From assembly GCF_014237455.1 (NCBI RefSeq), contig NZ_JABZFL010000092.1, forward strand, positions 1 to 32,626: a stretch of 32,626 nt of DNA, read 5' to 3'. Of this stretch, positions 1 to 7,146 are shown piece after piece. Source of the stretch: Desulfobacula sp. (lineage in GTDB: Bacteria > Desulfobacterota > Desulfobacteria > Desulfobacterales > Desulfobacteraceae). Every line of letters begins with the position of its first letter. Within the stretch, counting starts at the first letter, position 1. The translations under genes and the position numbers were made by a program. The notes under the pieces were generated by a model. That model was not told where the DNA came from. It did no database searches and saw nothing but the letters and a program-made list of their open reading frames with translations.

Positions 1-120
1 GCGCTGGATGATAATTTTACATTACTTTGCCCGCCAAGTGGCAAACTGGTTAATAATTCCATTGTAGCCGCTCTGTTCCGGCTAGTGGCATGATGCTTTT
101 ATGGGAAACTTCAGTTATTT
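1..120. other. Left-edge stretch, content undetermined
   Basis: One plus-strand frame is open from the window edge to a TGA at 91-93 (about 30 residues). It could be the tail of a gene that starts outside the window, but the peptide matches no family I recognise. The neighbouring gene ends on the minus strand at 121. I see no clear terminator hairpin or promoter here. Confidence 0.2.
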
Positions 121-807
121 TTAACATGGCAACATTATCCTTGCATCCGCTATGACACACCGGTCTCTGGTACAAATAACGGGATTTAAATCCACGGATT
201 CGATATCATTTTCAAGTTCCATGACAAACAAGGAGAAATTAACAATCAAATGGGTTAAAATTTCCATATTTACACCGGCCATCCCCCGGTATCCTGATAT
301 AATCTTTTTTGCTTTCAGTGATTCCACCATAGAAAGAACATCGTCCGGCTTAAGCGGGGCCATCCTGACTGCCGTGTCATTATAAATTTCAACGGATGTA
401 CCGCCGATGCCAAAAACAATAACAGGCCCGAACTGAAAATCATTTTTTGCCCCGATAATAACCTCAATACCTTGAACCATCTGTTCAACAAGAATATTTT
501 CGCACCCGGGTAGCTGTTGCAGTCTTGCCATTTCGCTTTTCAGGTGATCACTTGACATAATTCCTGTAACAACCGCCTGATGCTCTGTCTTATGAAGAAT
601 TTTTTTTGAAACAGCCTTTGCCACAACCGGAGATTCTGATTTCTTTAAAAATTGATCTGCTGCTTCAAAGGAATTGGTTAAAATAAAATCAGGTATGTCA
701 AGCCCCTGTAATTTCATTAATGCCTTTGCATCCGGTTCCAAAATCCATCCGGATGATTTGCTTTTCTCTATAATTTTTTTGCTGTTCTTCTCTAACATGG
801 TCTGCAC
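121..807 (-). CDS. ADP-forming acyl/acetyl-CoA synthetase, beta (ATP-grasp) subunit
   Basis: A 228-residue ATP-grasp protein matching the small beta subunit of nucleoside-diphosphate-forming acyl-CoA synthetases. These convert acyl-CoA, ADP and phosphate to acid, CoA and ATP, giving substrate-level ATP in anaerobes. The motif KKILHKTEHQ places a His at residue 72, where the family has the second phospho-transfer histidine. Later features are the glycine-rich VFGIGGTSVEIYND segment and a C-terminal VDLNPVI motif typical of the fold. The start codon lies inside the end of the alpha-subunit gene (16-nt overlap), which implies translational coupling. Substrate (acetyl, branched acyl or aryl) cannot be told from sequence. 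The separate-subunit arrangement is as in archaeal enzymes; many bacterial homologues are fused. Confidence 0.85.
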   Translation of the reverse strand: MQTMLEKNSKKIIEKSKSSGWILEPDAKALMKLQGLDIPDFILTNSFEAADQFLKKSESPVVAKAVSKKILHKTEHQAVVTGIMSSDHLKSEMARLQQLPGCENILVEQMVQGIEVIIGAKNDFQFGPVIVFGIGGTSVEIYNDTAVRMAPLKPDDVLSMVESLKAKKIISGYRGMAGVNMEILTHLIVNFSLFVMELENDIESVDLNPVICTRDRCVIADARIMLPC

Positions 808-2159
808 CTCATTAATGCCTTGGCCATGAGGACTGCTCCTTCCACAGAGGATGCCACCGGAATATTATTGAGTTCAAACCCTTCGATAATAATTTTATAT
901 TTATCTTCATTGGGAACATATGCAATCATTGGTTTGCCTTCATTCCTTGCCACCTGGCTGAGTTTGGCACCGATATCAGTGGAAATACCCGGTGAGTAAG
1001 GAATCAACAGGGCCATGATACAGTCAATATTACCATCCCTTGACAAATGTCTTGCAGAAGTCACAATATCACTGTCTGTCGAGCTTCCGGTGAGATCCAG
1101 GGGATTGACAAGAGAAACAATATTTCTAATTTCAGGTGACAGTTTCTCCTTAATAATATCTATTGTTGCAGATTCTATTTCAGGGATGAATATACCATGC
1201 CGCTCACAGGCATCAGCTGCTATAACACCATGTCCACCACTCAGAGTAATAATACCGATATTGCCTTTTATGCCTTTGGGATAACAGCTTAATGACTCGC
1301 AAAAAGAAGTCAGTTCATATTCATTATCGGCCTCGGCCACACAATATTGTTTCATGATTTCGGAAAAAACTCTGTAATCCCCTGCCAGAGAAGCTGTATG
1401 GCTGGAAACCGCCTCAATACCCTTTTTGCTCTTTCCGGCCTTTAAGACAACCACGGGTTTGGAGCAATGTTCCGCTTTTTTAATAAATTGACGACCTTCT
1501 CCTTTTTCAAACCCTTCAATATAAAAAGCAATCACTTTTGTCGCAAGGTCCTTATCCAACCAGTCCAGCATATCTGTTTCCCTGATATAAGCCTTGTTTC
1601 CGATACTGACGGCAAGAGACACACCAACGCCCTGACCTGCAAATTTAACCATCTGATCCACCAGTACTCCCCCGCTTTGACTGATAAAACCGACGTTGCC
1701 TTTGTCCGGGCGAATGATCCTTTCTCCGGGGAGAAAAAACGTGTCCACGTAATCAGGCGCATAAATACCAAGGCAGTTGGGACCCACAAAAGGAAAAGAG
1801 GCTTCTTTTGCCATATCGACCAGCCGTTGCTGCATATCTAAGTTCCCTGATTCTGCAAATCCGCCGGATACGATCACTGCACCCCCGATCCCCTTTTTAA
1901 TACATTGTTCCACCACCCTGGGAACAAACTGGGCACGGACTGCAATGACTGCCATATCAATATCTTCTTCGATATGCCCGACACTCTGATAAAGGGTTTC
2001 CCGATTAAGAAGCCCCCCTCTTGGATTCACTGGAAATGTTTTTATCGGATATCGCAAATGATTTTTATTGTAGATCACATTAGCCGGGTGATTGTCCTGT
2101 GATGTGGACACGCCGACAACCGCCATCGTCGATGGTCTGAAAAGACATTTTAAATCCAC
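792..2159 (-). CDS. ADP-forming acyl/acetyl-CoA synthetase, alpha (CoA-binding) subunit
   Basis: A 455-residue protein with an N-terminal CoA-binding Rossmann domain (VVGVSTSQDNHPANVIY, then PVNPRGG), followed by two succinyl-CoA-synthetase-like flavodoxin domains. The motif VSSHTASLAG at residues 251-260 carries His254, corresponding to the phosphorylated histidine of ADP-forming acetyl-CoA synthetases. GFISQSGG near residue 157 is another family signature. It lies directly upstream of, and overlaps, the ATP-grasp subunit, so the two form one operon and very likely one enzyme. A role in energy conservation from acyl-CoA is inferred from the family. Confidence 0.87.
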   Translation of the reverse strand: MDLKCLFRPSTMAVVGVSTSQDNHPANVIYNKNHLRYPIKTFPVNPRGGLLNRETLYQSVGHIEEDIDMAVIAVRAQFVPRVVEQCIKKGIGGAVIVSGGFAESGNLDMQQRLVDMAKEASFPFVGPNCLGIYAPDYVDTFFLPGERIIRPDKGNVGFISQSGGVLVDQMVKFAGQGVGVSLAVSIGNKAYIRETDMLDWLDKDLATKVIAFYIEGFEKGEGRQFIKKAEHCSKPVVVLKAGKSKKGIEAVSSHTASLAGDYRVFSEIMKQYCVAEADNEYELTSFCESLSCYPKGIKGNIGIITLSGGHGVIAADACERHGIFIPEIESATIDIIKEKLSPEIRNIVSLVNPLDLTGSSTDSDIVTSARHLSRDGNIDCIMALLIPYSPGISTDIGAKLSQVARNEGKPMIAYVPNEDKYKIIIEGFELNNIPVASSVEGAVLMAKALMRCRPC

Positions 2160-2196
2160 TTTTCTTCCTTTACCCGGACACGCTTAATTTATAACT

Positions 2197-2233
2197 AAAA
2201 AAGGGCTGAGATACTCATCATCAACCCTTTTTA
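2197..2233 (-). terminator. Rho-independent terminator after the rubrerythrin-like gene
   Basis: AAAAAGGG (2198-2205) pairs with CCCTTTTT (2225-2232). Read on the minus strand, the stem is followed by a run of six T. It lies just past the stop codon of the rubrerythrin-like gene and ahead of the acyl-CoA synthetase operon, so it should separate the two transcription units. Confidence 0.75.
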
Positions 2234-2242
2234 CTAACAAAA

Positions 2243-2704
2243 TTAATTATCCTGATCAGCCAGATAATCATCATATATGGATTCTAATGCAAGTTTATGT
2301 TTTGATTCTTCCTGAACAAGGATCATAAACACTTTTTTCACATCTTCATTATCTGTCTTGTCTGCAAGTGTGGAATAAAGCTTAACCGCTTTTTCTTCTC
2401 TTTTCATGGCAAGTTTAAGAATTTCAGGCATGGGCATGCCTTCTTTATACTCTATTTCCACCATATAATCGCTTATTTTAAGATCTGCGATTTTTTTAAA
2501 CTCATAAGAATCAATTTTCTCTTTATTGCCTGCAATATTTGAAAGAAGTATAACATGGTTTTCTTCTTCTTTTGCAAATCTCTCAAAGGTTTCTTTAAGT
2601 GACGCCCGAGTTGCTTCTTTGGCTAAAGACAAATAAAAATCAACGGCTTCTTTTTCCCTGTCAATGGCAAAATTTAATATTTCATCAACCGATCCAAATT
2701 CCAT
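2243..2704 (-). CDS. Rubrerythrin/ferritin-like diiron protein
   Basis: A 153-residue all-helical protein with two copies of the diiron ligand pattern. The first is REKEAVDFY followed by EEENH (residues 47-50 region). The second is REEKAVKLY followed by QEESKH (residues 131-136). This four-helix pattern is that of rubrerythrin and ferritin-like proteins. There is no C-terminal rubredoxin (no CxxC pair), so it is the short form, which in anaerobes is linked to peroxide or oxygen detoxification or iron handling. The ATG is preceded by a strong GGAGGAGAG ribosome binding site. It appears to be a single-gene unit closed by the terminator at 2197-2233. Confidence 0.83.
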   Translation of the reverse strand: MEFGSVDEILNFAIDREKEAVDFYLSLAKEATRASLKETFERFAKEEENHVILLSNIAGNKEKIDSYEFKKIADLKISDYMVEIEYKEGMPMPEILKLAMKREEKAVKLYSTLADKTDNEDVKKVFMILVQEESKHKLALESIYDDYLADQDN

Positions 2705-2828
2705 GTTTACTCTCCTCCTGTTAGCGTTTTAATAATTATTTTCGTAATATTTGAAAACTGCATACCACATCCGTGAATATTTAAATACCGATTATATATG
2801 ATAAACAGGCCAATTATCAATTAAAAAT

Positions 2829-3734
2829 TTATTTTTCAAAAATTTCGTTAAGTGCTGACCCCACATCTGAAAAGAAAAATGAATACCCTGACTCCGTAAG
2901 ATTTTTAGGAATCACTCTTTGGCTTTTTAAAAGAGAACCGCCAAGTTCACCCATTATTGCCTTGATCATAAAGGATGGGGCAGGCATAAATGCAGGTCTG
3001 TTTAATGCATGACCCAACGCTTTGGCAAATTGCTTCTGCCGGACAGGCGTGGGTCCCGTAAAATTAAATATGCCCTCAAGTTCTTCGTTTTCAACAATGA
3101 ATTCAACCGCTTTTTCAAGATCTTTAACATGTATCCATGGAAACCACTGGCGGCCGTCACCCAGAGGGCCACCAGAGAACAGCTTAAATGCAGGAACCAT
3201 CAAAGACAGGGCCCCTCCATCCCCGAGAACAACACCGAATCGCATGACTGCGACACTGACACCTTTTTCTCTGGCCCTTAACCCTTCTTTCTCCCAATCC
3301 GTACACACCTTTGCCAGAAAATTCTTTCCCGGGGTTCTTTCTTCGGTTAACAAATCTTCCTTGCAATCTCCATAAATTCCAACAGCAGAAGCTGTCAAAA
3401 GCTTTTGAGTTTTTCCATTCTCAATGGCATTGATAATATGTCGGGTTGTTAATATGCGGGAGTCATAAATTGCTTTTTGGGTTTTTTTTGTCCAATACCG
3501 AAAAATATTTCGACCGGCCAAATTAATAATAATATCCGATCCTGCAACGTGGTCCTGCCACTTTCCTTCGACAGAAGTATCTGAACTGATCCATTCAAAT
3601 CCTTTAAATTCCATTGAAAAGGGATGGGTTTGAGACGTACCCATACCGGTTACGTGGTATCCTTTTGATAAAAAAAGGCCGGCAAGCCTTTTCCCGATAA
3701 AACCTGAAGCACCTGTGATTAGTATTTTTTTCAT
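2829..3734 (-). CDS. TIGR01777-family (YfcH-like) NAD(P)-dependent epimerase
   Basis: A 301-residue short-chain-dehydrogenase-fold protein. The N-terminus reads KKILITGASGFIGKRLA, the GxxGxxG dinucleotide-binding loop of the extended SDR class. INLAG (about residue 93), the SAVGIYG segment and the conserved HVKDLEKAV segment match the TIGR01777/YfcH subfamily. The C-terminal stretch VIPKNLTESGYSFFFSD is the DUF1731-type tail of the same proteins. Substrate and role are unknown for the family. It diverges from the HIT gene and has about 120 bp between its stop and the rubrerythrin-like gene. Confidence 0.85.
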   Translation of the reverse strand: MKKILITGASGFIGKRLAGLFLSKGYHVTGMGTSQTHPFSMEFKGFEWISSDTSVEGKWQDHVAGSDIIINLAGRNIFRYWTKKTQKAIYDSRILTTRHIINAIENGKTQKLLTASAVGIYGDCKEDLLTEERTPGKNFLAKVCTDWEKEGLRAREKGVSVAVMRFGVVLGDGGALSLMVPAFKLFSGGPLGDGRQWFPWIHVKDLEKAVEFIVENEELEGIFNFTGPTPVRQKQFAKALGHALNRPAFMPAPSFMIKAIMGELGGSLLKSQRVIPKNLTESGYSFFFSDVGSALNEIFEK

Positions 3735-3902
3735 GCTTCTCGACCCATTTTTTGTTTTGAAAACTTAAGTTTAAATATAAGTATATTTTTTAAATAAACA
3801 ATGCAGAATAAAATATGCGTGGCCCTTTTATTGAAATTTTCTTTATGGTATACCTTGATAAAAAAACGAATTCAACCACTTCTCAAGACGGAAAAATTAG
3901 GC

Positions 3903-4001
3903 ATGATTACAAAAAAATTGCCCCATATTAGCCGATACAAAACAAGGAAATATTTACAAGAAACCATTTTTGATATCGATAAGTCATCTGAAGTCAAATG
4001 A
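3903..4001 (+). CDS. Possible small ORF overlapping the HIT gene start
   Basis: An open frame (ATG at 3801 or, for a shorter 32-residue product, 3903) ends with a TGA that overlaps the ATG of the HIT gene in an ATGA arrangement. The peptide is basic and lysine-rich and matches nothing I recognise. Neither start has a convincing ribosome binding site. The overlap hints at translational coupling, because the HIT gene itself also lacks a clear Shine-Dalgarno sequence. It may equally be chance in an AT-rich leader. Confidence 0.2.
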   Translation: MITKKLPHISRYKTRKYLQETIFDIDKSSEVK

Positions 4002-4414
4002 ACACGCCAGATATTTTCCAAAAAAATGCTCTGAAACCAATAGCCGGTTGTCCGTTTTGCAAAATGAAAAATTCAATAATCATTGCTGAAAACAAAACAG
4101 CTTATGCCATCAGGGACAGTTCACCTGTCAGCTTAAACCACATGCTCGTCATCCCAAAGCGGCACTGCCTTGATTATTTTGAAATGACCCGGCAGGAACA
4201 CTGCGATGCCCATGAATTGATTGAAACACTGAAAGACAAAATTCTTGAAAATGATCCACTGGTTAAAGGTTTCAATGTCGGTGTAAATTGCGGAGAAACC
4301 GCAGGCCAGACCGTATTTCATACCCACATTCACCTCATCCCGCGAAGGGAGAAAGACACGCCGAATCCCAGAGGAGGTGTCCGGGGGGTTATTCCTGATA
4401 AAATGAACTACTGA
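3998..4414 (+). CDS. HIT-family nucleotide-binding hydrolase
   Basis: A 138-residue protein with the histidine-triad signature FHTHIHLIPRR, the triad being His108, His110 and His112. Upstream it has CPFC (Cys18, Cys21), the zinc-binding pair found in many HIT proteins, and the SPVSLNHMLVIPKRH core. Members hydrolyse or transfer nucleotidyl groups from substrates such as dinucleoside polyphosphates or AMP-lysine. The exact substrate is not predictable. Length and motif order are normal for the family. It stands alone on the plus strand between two minus-strand genes. Confidence 0.88.
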   Translation: MNTPDIFQKNALKPIAGCPFCKMKNSIIIAENKTAYAIRDSSPVSLNHMLVIPKRHCLDYFEMTRQEHCDAHELIETLKDKILENDPLVKGFNVGVNCGETAGQTVFHTHIHLIPRREKDTPNPRGGVRGVIPDKMNY

Positions 4415-4462
4415 TTTTTAAAAGTCTCCGCTTCCTTTAGGTTAACCGTGAAGATGGTGTGA

Positions 4463-5062
4463 TCAGTTTTCAATTTTCTTTTCAAGCTCTTCCACTAACT
4501 TGTCATAAGAATCTTTCTGAAGGATATGATCAAACTGGGAACGGTAGTTCCCCACCAGGCTGACGCCTTCTATGACCAGGTCATATATCAGCCAGGAACC
4601 ATCTTTGGTATTATACAGTCTGTAATCAATGGGAATTTCAATTGTTTTCGTAATAATTTTCGTATTTACCCGTGCTTTCTTTTTTTTAACAAACTCTTTT
4701 AAATAGATCACTTTTTCATCGGTATAAGCCTCTATTTTAGAAATATAGGTTTCTTCAAGGAGTTGTCCAAACAGATCAATAAAGACTTTCTTTTCCTCAT
4801 CACTTCTTTTTCTCCAGTGCCTGCCAAGACTTAATTGTGACATTTTAGCAAAACTGAATTTTTCATTGATCACTTTGCGAAGGGATGCTCTTCTCTTTTC
4901 GACCTGCTCTTCTCCCTTGAATGACGGGTCCTTTAATATTTCCATAATTTTATCAACAGTGATTTTTAACTGCTCCTGAACAGGCGATGCCCAGGCATGA
5001 TGTGTTGGTGAAAAAACACAGACCGCAAAAAAAACAAGAAAAACAATCCTCAAAAATTTCAT
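4463..5062 (-). CDS. mlaC: MlaC/Ttg2D-like periplasmic phospholipid-transport protein
   Basis: A 199-residue exported protein. The start at 5062 is chosen over longer in-frame starts because it gives a clean signal peptide (MKFLRIVFLVFFAVCVFSPTHHAWA) with a GAGGGG ribosome binding site 4 nt upstream. The mature part has the MlaC pattern: VQEQLKITVDKIMEILKD near the N-terminus, FSFAKMSQLSLGRHWRKRSDEEKKVFIDLF in the middle, and YRLYNTKDGSWLIYDLVIEGVSLVGNYRSQF near the end. MlaC carries phospholipids across the periplasm between outer-membrane and inner-membrane complexes. No mlaFEDB genes are seen alongside, so the gene is orphaned here or the others lie elsewhere. Confidence 0.82.
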   Translation of the reverse strand: MKFLRIVFLVFFAVCVFSPTHHAWASPVQEQLKITVDKIMEILKDPSFKGEEQVEKRRASLRKVINEKFSFAKMSQLSLGRHWRKRSDEEKKVFIDLFGQLLEETYISKIEAYTDEKVIYLKEFVKKKKARVNTKIITKTIEIPIDYRLYNTKDGSWLIYDLVIEGVSLVGNYRSQFDHILQKDSYDKLVEELEKKIEN

Positions 5063-5146
5063 TAACCCCTCTTCCCTCTCAGACATGATGAATAATTTAA
5101 ATCCTATAATAATAAAGATGTCAAGATATAATCCACAACAAGAGGC

Positions 5147-5161
5147 GTCGCTTTTTTGCGA
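5147..5161 (+). promoter_or_regulatory. Candidate upstream activator site, copy 1
   Basis: GTCGC-N5-TGCGA, a short dyad, lies in the gap between mlaC and the first NifU-like gene. Its right edge is 97 bp upstream of the -24 GG of the sigma-54 element at 5256. The same dyad with the same spacing occurs at 5725-5739, 98 bp from the second sigma-54 element. Position and symmetry fit a binding site for a sigma-54 activator. No activator gene is present in the window. Confidence 0.5.
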
Positions 5162-5255
5162 TATTTTATAAACCAATATCTGTTTCCAAACTCCTCTCAT
5201 TTTATAACCTATTAAAATAATTAAATTATTATCTATCCAGCCTCTGGGCTCAATT

Positions 5256-5272
5256 TTGGCATAGTCTTTGCT
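5256..5272 (+). promoter_or_regulatory. Sigma-54 promoter 1
   Basis: TTGGCATAGTCTTTGCT matches the -24/-12 consensus (TTGGCACG-N4-TTGCW), with the GG and GC dinucleotides exactly 12 bp apart. It lies 37 bp before the start codon of the first NifU-like gene, leaving a short leader. One consensus position (C after GGCA) is T. Confidence 0.72.
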
Positions 5273-5308
5273 TTGTTTATTTATATTTTTTTAAGGGAAT
5301 AAACAATA

Positions 5309-5704
5309 ATGTATCACAATACTACAGATTTTTTACAAGACCACTCTTTAACATATATAGAAATGGCTTTAAGGACAGACTGGATTGAAAGAGTTGCCAA
5401 TCCTGATGGATATGGGAGAAGAACAGGAGACTGTGGAGATACAGTAGAATTTTTCTTAACCCGTAAAAATAATATTCTTCAATTTGTCTCTTTTTGTGTC
5501 CAGGGCTGTATGAATACAACGGCTTGCTGTAATACGATTGTCAGATTTGCCAAAGGAAAATCCATTGAATCGGCCTGGAACATCTCCCCGGATCAGGTAA
5601 ACAATTTTTTAAAAACACTTCCCGAAGATCATTTCCATTGTGCCGAGCTTGCAGTTGGCGCACTATACCTGGCTCTGACTGATTTAGTATCTGACAACCC
5701 TTAA
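5309..5704 (+). CDS. NifU/IscU-like iron-sulfur scaffold protein, copy 1
   Basis: A 131-residue protein of the NifU N-terminal type, on which Fe-S clusters are built before transfer. All three cluster-ligand cysteines are present: Cys42 in GDCGD (with the Asp that makes clusters labile), Cys67 in QGCMNT, and Cys111 in HCAELA. Extra cysteines at 63, 73 and 74 are unusual. The N-terminus lacks the standard IscU opening and instead reads DWIERVANPDGYGRRTG, a form shared with the second copy at 9202. It is driven by its own sigma-54 element and followed by a dyad that may end transcription or activate the next promoter. I infer that it serves the neighbouring ATPase cluster. Confidence 0.85.
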   Translation: MYHNTTDFLQDHSLTYIEMALRTDWIERVANPDGYGRRTGDCGDTVEFFLTRKNNILQFVSFCVQGCMNTTACCNTIVRFAKGKSIESAWNISPDQVNNFLKTLPEDHFHCAELAVGALYLALTDLVSDNP

Positions 5705-5720
5705 AATGGAAAACGATTCG

Positions 5721-5744
5721 AATGGTCGCATAACTGCGACCATT
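5721..5744 (+). promoter_or_regulatory. Perfect 10-bp inverted repeat; activator site copy 2 or terminator
   Basis: Arms AATGGTCGCA and TGCGACCATT are separated by TAAC. The core GTCGC-N5-TGCGA (5725-5739) is identical in pattern to the site at 5147-5161 and ends 98 bp before the -24 GG of sigma-54 promoter 2. As RNA it would make a stable hairpin just after the first NifU-like gene. The following T-run is broken (TCTTTATCC), so a terminator role is possible but weak. Both functions could coexist. Confidence 0.6.
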
Positions 5745-5834
5745 TCTTTATCCTTCAAACATCAAAATCTTTGGATACTATATAACATGCTTAAATTATT
5801 CATTTATTGTCCACCATTTGTTTTATTCTTCACC

Positions 5835-5851
5835 ATGGCACATGGCTTGCA
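5835..5851 (+). promoter_or_regulatory. Sigma-54 promoter 2
   Basis: ATGGCACATGGCTTGCA contains TGGCAC-N5-TTGCA, a textbook -24/-12 element with GG at 5837-5838 and GC at 5849-5850. It lies 36 bp before the start codon chosen for the pseudo-receiver gene. Transcription should therefore begin near 5862, just ahead of the AAGGAG ribosome binding site. This fits the known sigma-54 dependence of orange-protein operons in Desulfovibrio. Confidence 0.82.
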
Positions 5852-5887
5852 GAGTGCAAAACAAAATTTAAAGGAGAAAATATATAT

Positions 5888-6292
5888 ATGATTCATGTAC
5901 TACTGGTCAGCCGGGAAAAAAGTGTTTTCAAAGAACTTGAAACAGCCTTTTCAGATAATAAAATAACCACCGAATGGACAGATACGGCAGAAAAAGCTCT
6001 TTCTATGCTTTCCAAAGAAAAATTTGACCTGTTCATCACAGAGGAACAACTTCCGGATATGACAGGAAGGAACCTTATCGAAAAAGTCCTGTTTAAAAAT
6101 GCCATGATGGATAGTGTGGTTTTAAGCGCATTGTCTCATAAGGATTTTCATGAAGCCTATGAAGGCTTAGGCGTTTTGATGCAGTTTCCTGTGGTACCGG
6201 GCAAAGAACAGGCCCGGGATCTTTTGGATCACATAAACCGCATTGCCCGGATTGCAGGCCAAACAAGCAAACCAAAAGGAGAACCTATCTGA
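5888..6292 (+). CDS. Degenerate response-regulator receiver domain protein
   Basis: A 134-residue single-domain protein with the receiver fold pattern: VLLVSREK at the first strand, FDLFITEEQLPDMTG at the phosphorylation site, and a C-terminal helix. The start at 5888 follows AAGGAG and the sigma-54 promoter; a longer reading from 5807 would start upstream of the promoter. Key receiver residues are changed. The acidic pair after strand 1 is gone (Ser-Arg-Glu), the phospho-acceptor Asp is Glu (ITEEQLP), and the conserved Lys near GVLMQFPV is absent. It therefore cannot use normal Asp phosphorylation. The Glu may mimic the phosphorylated state, or the protein may act as a binding adaptor. It overlaps the next gene by 1 nt (TGATG), so it leads the operon. 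Confidence 0.72.
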   Translation: MIHVLLVSREKSVFKELETAFSDNKITTEWTDTAEKALSMLSKEKFDLFITEEQLPDMTGRNLIEKVLFKNAMMDSVVLSALSHKDFHEAYEGLGVLMQFPVVPGKEQARDLLDHINRIARIAGQTSKPKGEPI

Positions 6293-7146
6293 TGATTATC
6301 AGTATTGCAAGCGGTAAGGGAGGAACCGGAAAAACAACTGTCTCTACCAACCTTGCACTGTCTATTGAACAAGAGGTGCAACTTTTAGACTGTGATGTTG
6401 AAGAACCCAATTCACATCTTTTTCTTAATCCGGTAATAGAAAAAAAAGAACAGGTCATTGCTCCTGTACCGGAAATTGACCTTGAAAAATGCACATTTTG
6501 TAAAAAATGCATGGACATTTGCAGGTATGGTGCCATTGCTGTGTTAAAAGATAATGTCCTTACCTTTGAAAACCTGTGCCATTCATGTGGCGGCTGTTTT
6601 GAGGTCTGTCCTGAAAATGCCGTTATGGAAAAAGAACGATCCCTGGGTGAAATCGAGCAGGGTTCTTCAAGCGGCATCTCTTTTATTCATGGCCGCCTGG
6701 AAGTAGGACAGGTAATGGCACCCCCCATTATTAAAAAAGTAAGATCATTTACTGATCCAAATCTTGTCACCATTATCGATGCACCTCCGGGAACCTCATG
6801 CCCGGTCATTGCAGCAATGAACGGGGCTGATTTTGTCCTTCTGGTAACCGAACCCACCCCTTTTGGTCTTCATGACCTCAAGCTCGCCGTTGAAACCGTG
6901 AGAATTCTTGACTTACCCCACGGGCTTGTCATCAATCGTGCAGGCCTGGGCAATGACGATGTAAAAATTTATGCCGAAAAGGAAAATATTCCCATACTCA
7001 TGGAGATTCCTTTTGATAAAGAAATTGCACGGATTTATTCCAACGGTCAAATGGTTGTGGACAAACTCCCTGAATATAAACTCAAATTTCAGGACTTATT
7101 CAGGAGAATAGAGCAATTGGTAGAAAAGAGAGGGCACAACTCATGA
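6292..7146 (+). CDS. MinD-superfamily P-loop ATPase with inserted 2[4Fe-4S] ferredoxin, copy 1
   Basis: A 284-residue ATPase with a deviant Walker A motif (SGKGGTGKTT, residues 8-16) and the IIDAPPGTSCPV switch region. A ferredoxin domain is inserted near residues 60-112. Its cysteines 67, 70, 73, 77 and 96, 99, 102, 106 form two CxxCxxCxxxC motifs, each with ligands for one [4Fe-4S] cluster. This architecture is found paired in anaerobes, including the orange-protein (ORP) locus of sulfate reducers, and is thought to act in metal-cluster assembly or delivery. The gene overlaps the preceding gene by 1 nt and the next, a paralogue, by 4 nt (ATGA), so the pair is probably made in equal amounts and may form a heterodimer. 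Confidence 0.88.
   Translation: MIISIASGKGGTGKTTVSTNLALSIEQEVQLLDCDVEEPNSHLFLNPVIEKKEQVIAPVPEIDLEKCTFCKKCMDICRYGAIAVLKDNVLTFENLCHSCGGCFEVCPENAVMEKERSLGEIEQGSSSGISFIHGRLEVGQVMAPPIIKKVRSFTDPNLVTIIDAPPGTSCPVIAAMNGADFVLLVTEPTPFGLHDLKLAVETVRILDLPHGLVINRAGLGNDDVKIYAEKENIPILMEIPFDKEIARIYSNGQMVVDKLPEYKLKFQDLFRRIEQLVEKRGHNS

Noticed and set aside
5063-5200. Longer N-terminus for the MlaC-like protein
   Set aside because: The start at 5062 gives a proper signal peptide and ribosome binding site; the extension overlaps the candidate activator site.
5807-5887. Longer N-terminus for the pseudo-receiver protein
   Set aside because: It would begin upstream of the sigma-54 promoter and lacks a ribosome binding site; the receiver fold begins at 5888.
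6285-6677. Minus-strand ORF of 130 codons
   Set aside because: It is a shadow of the ferredoxin-MinD gene on the other strand and has no family pattern.
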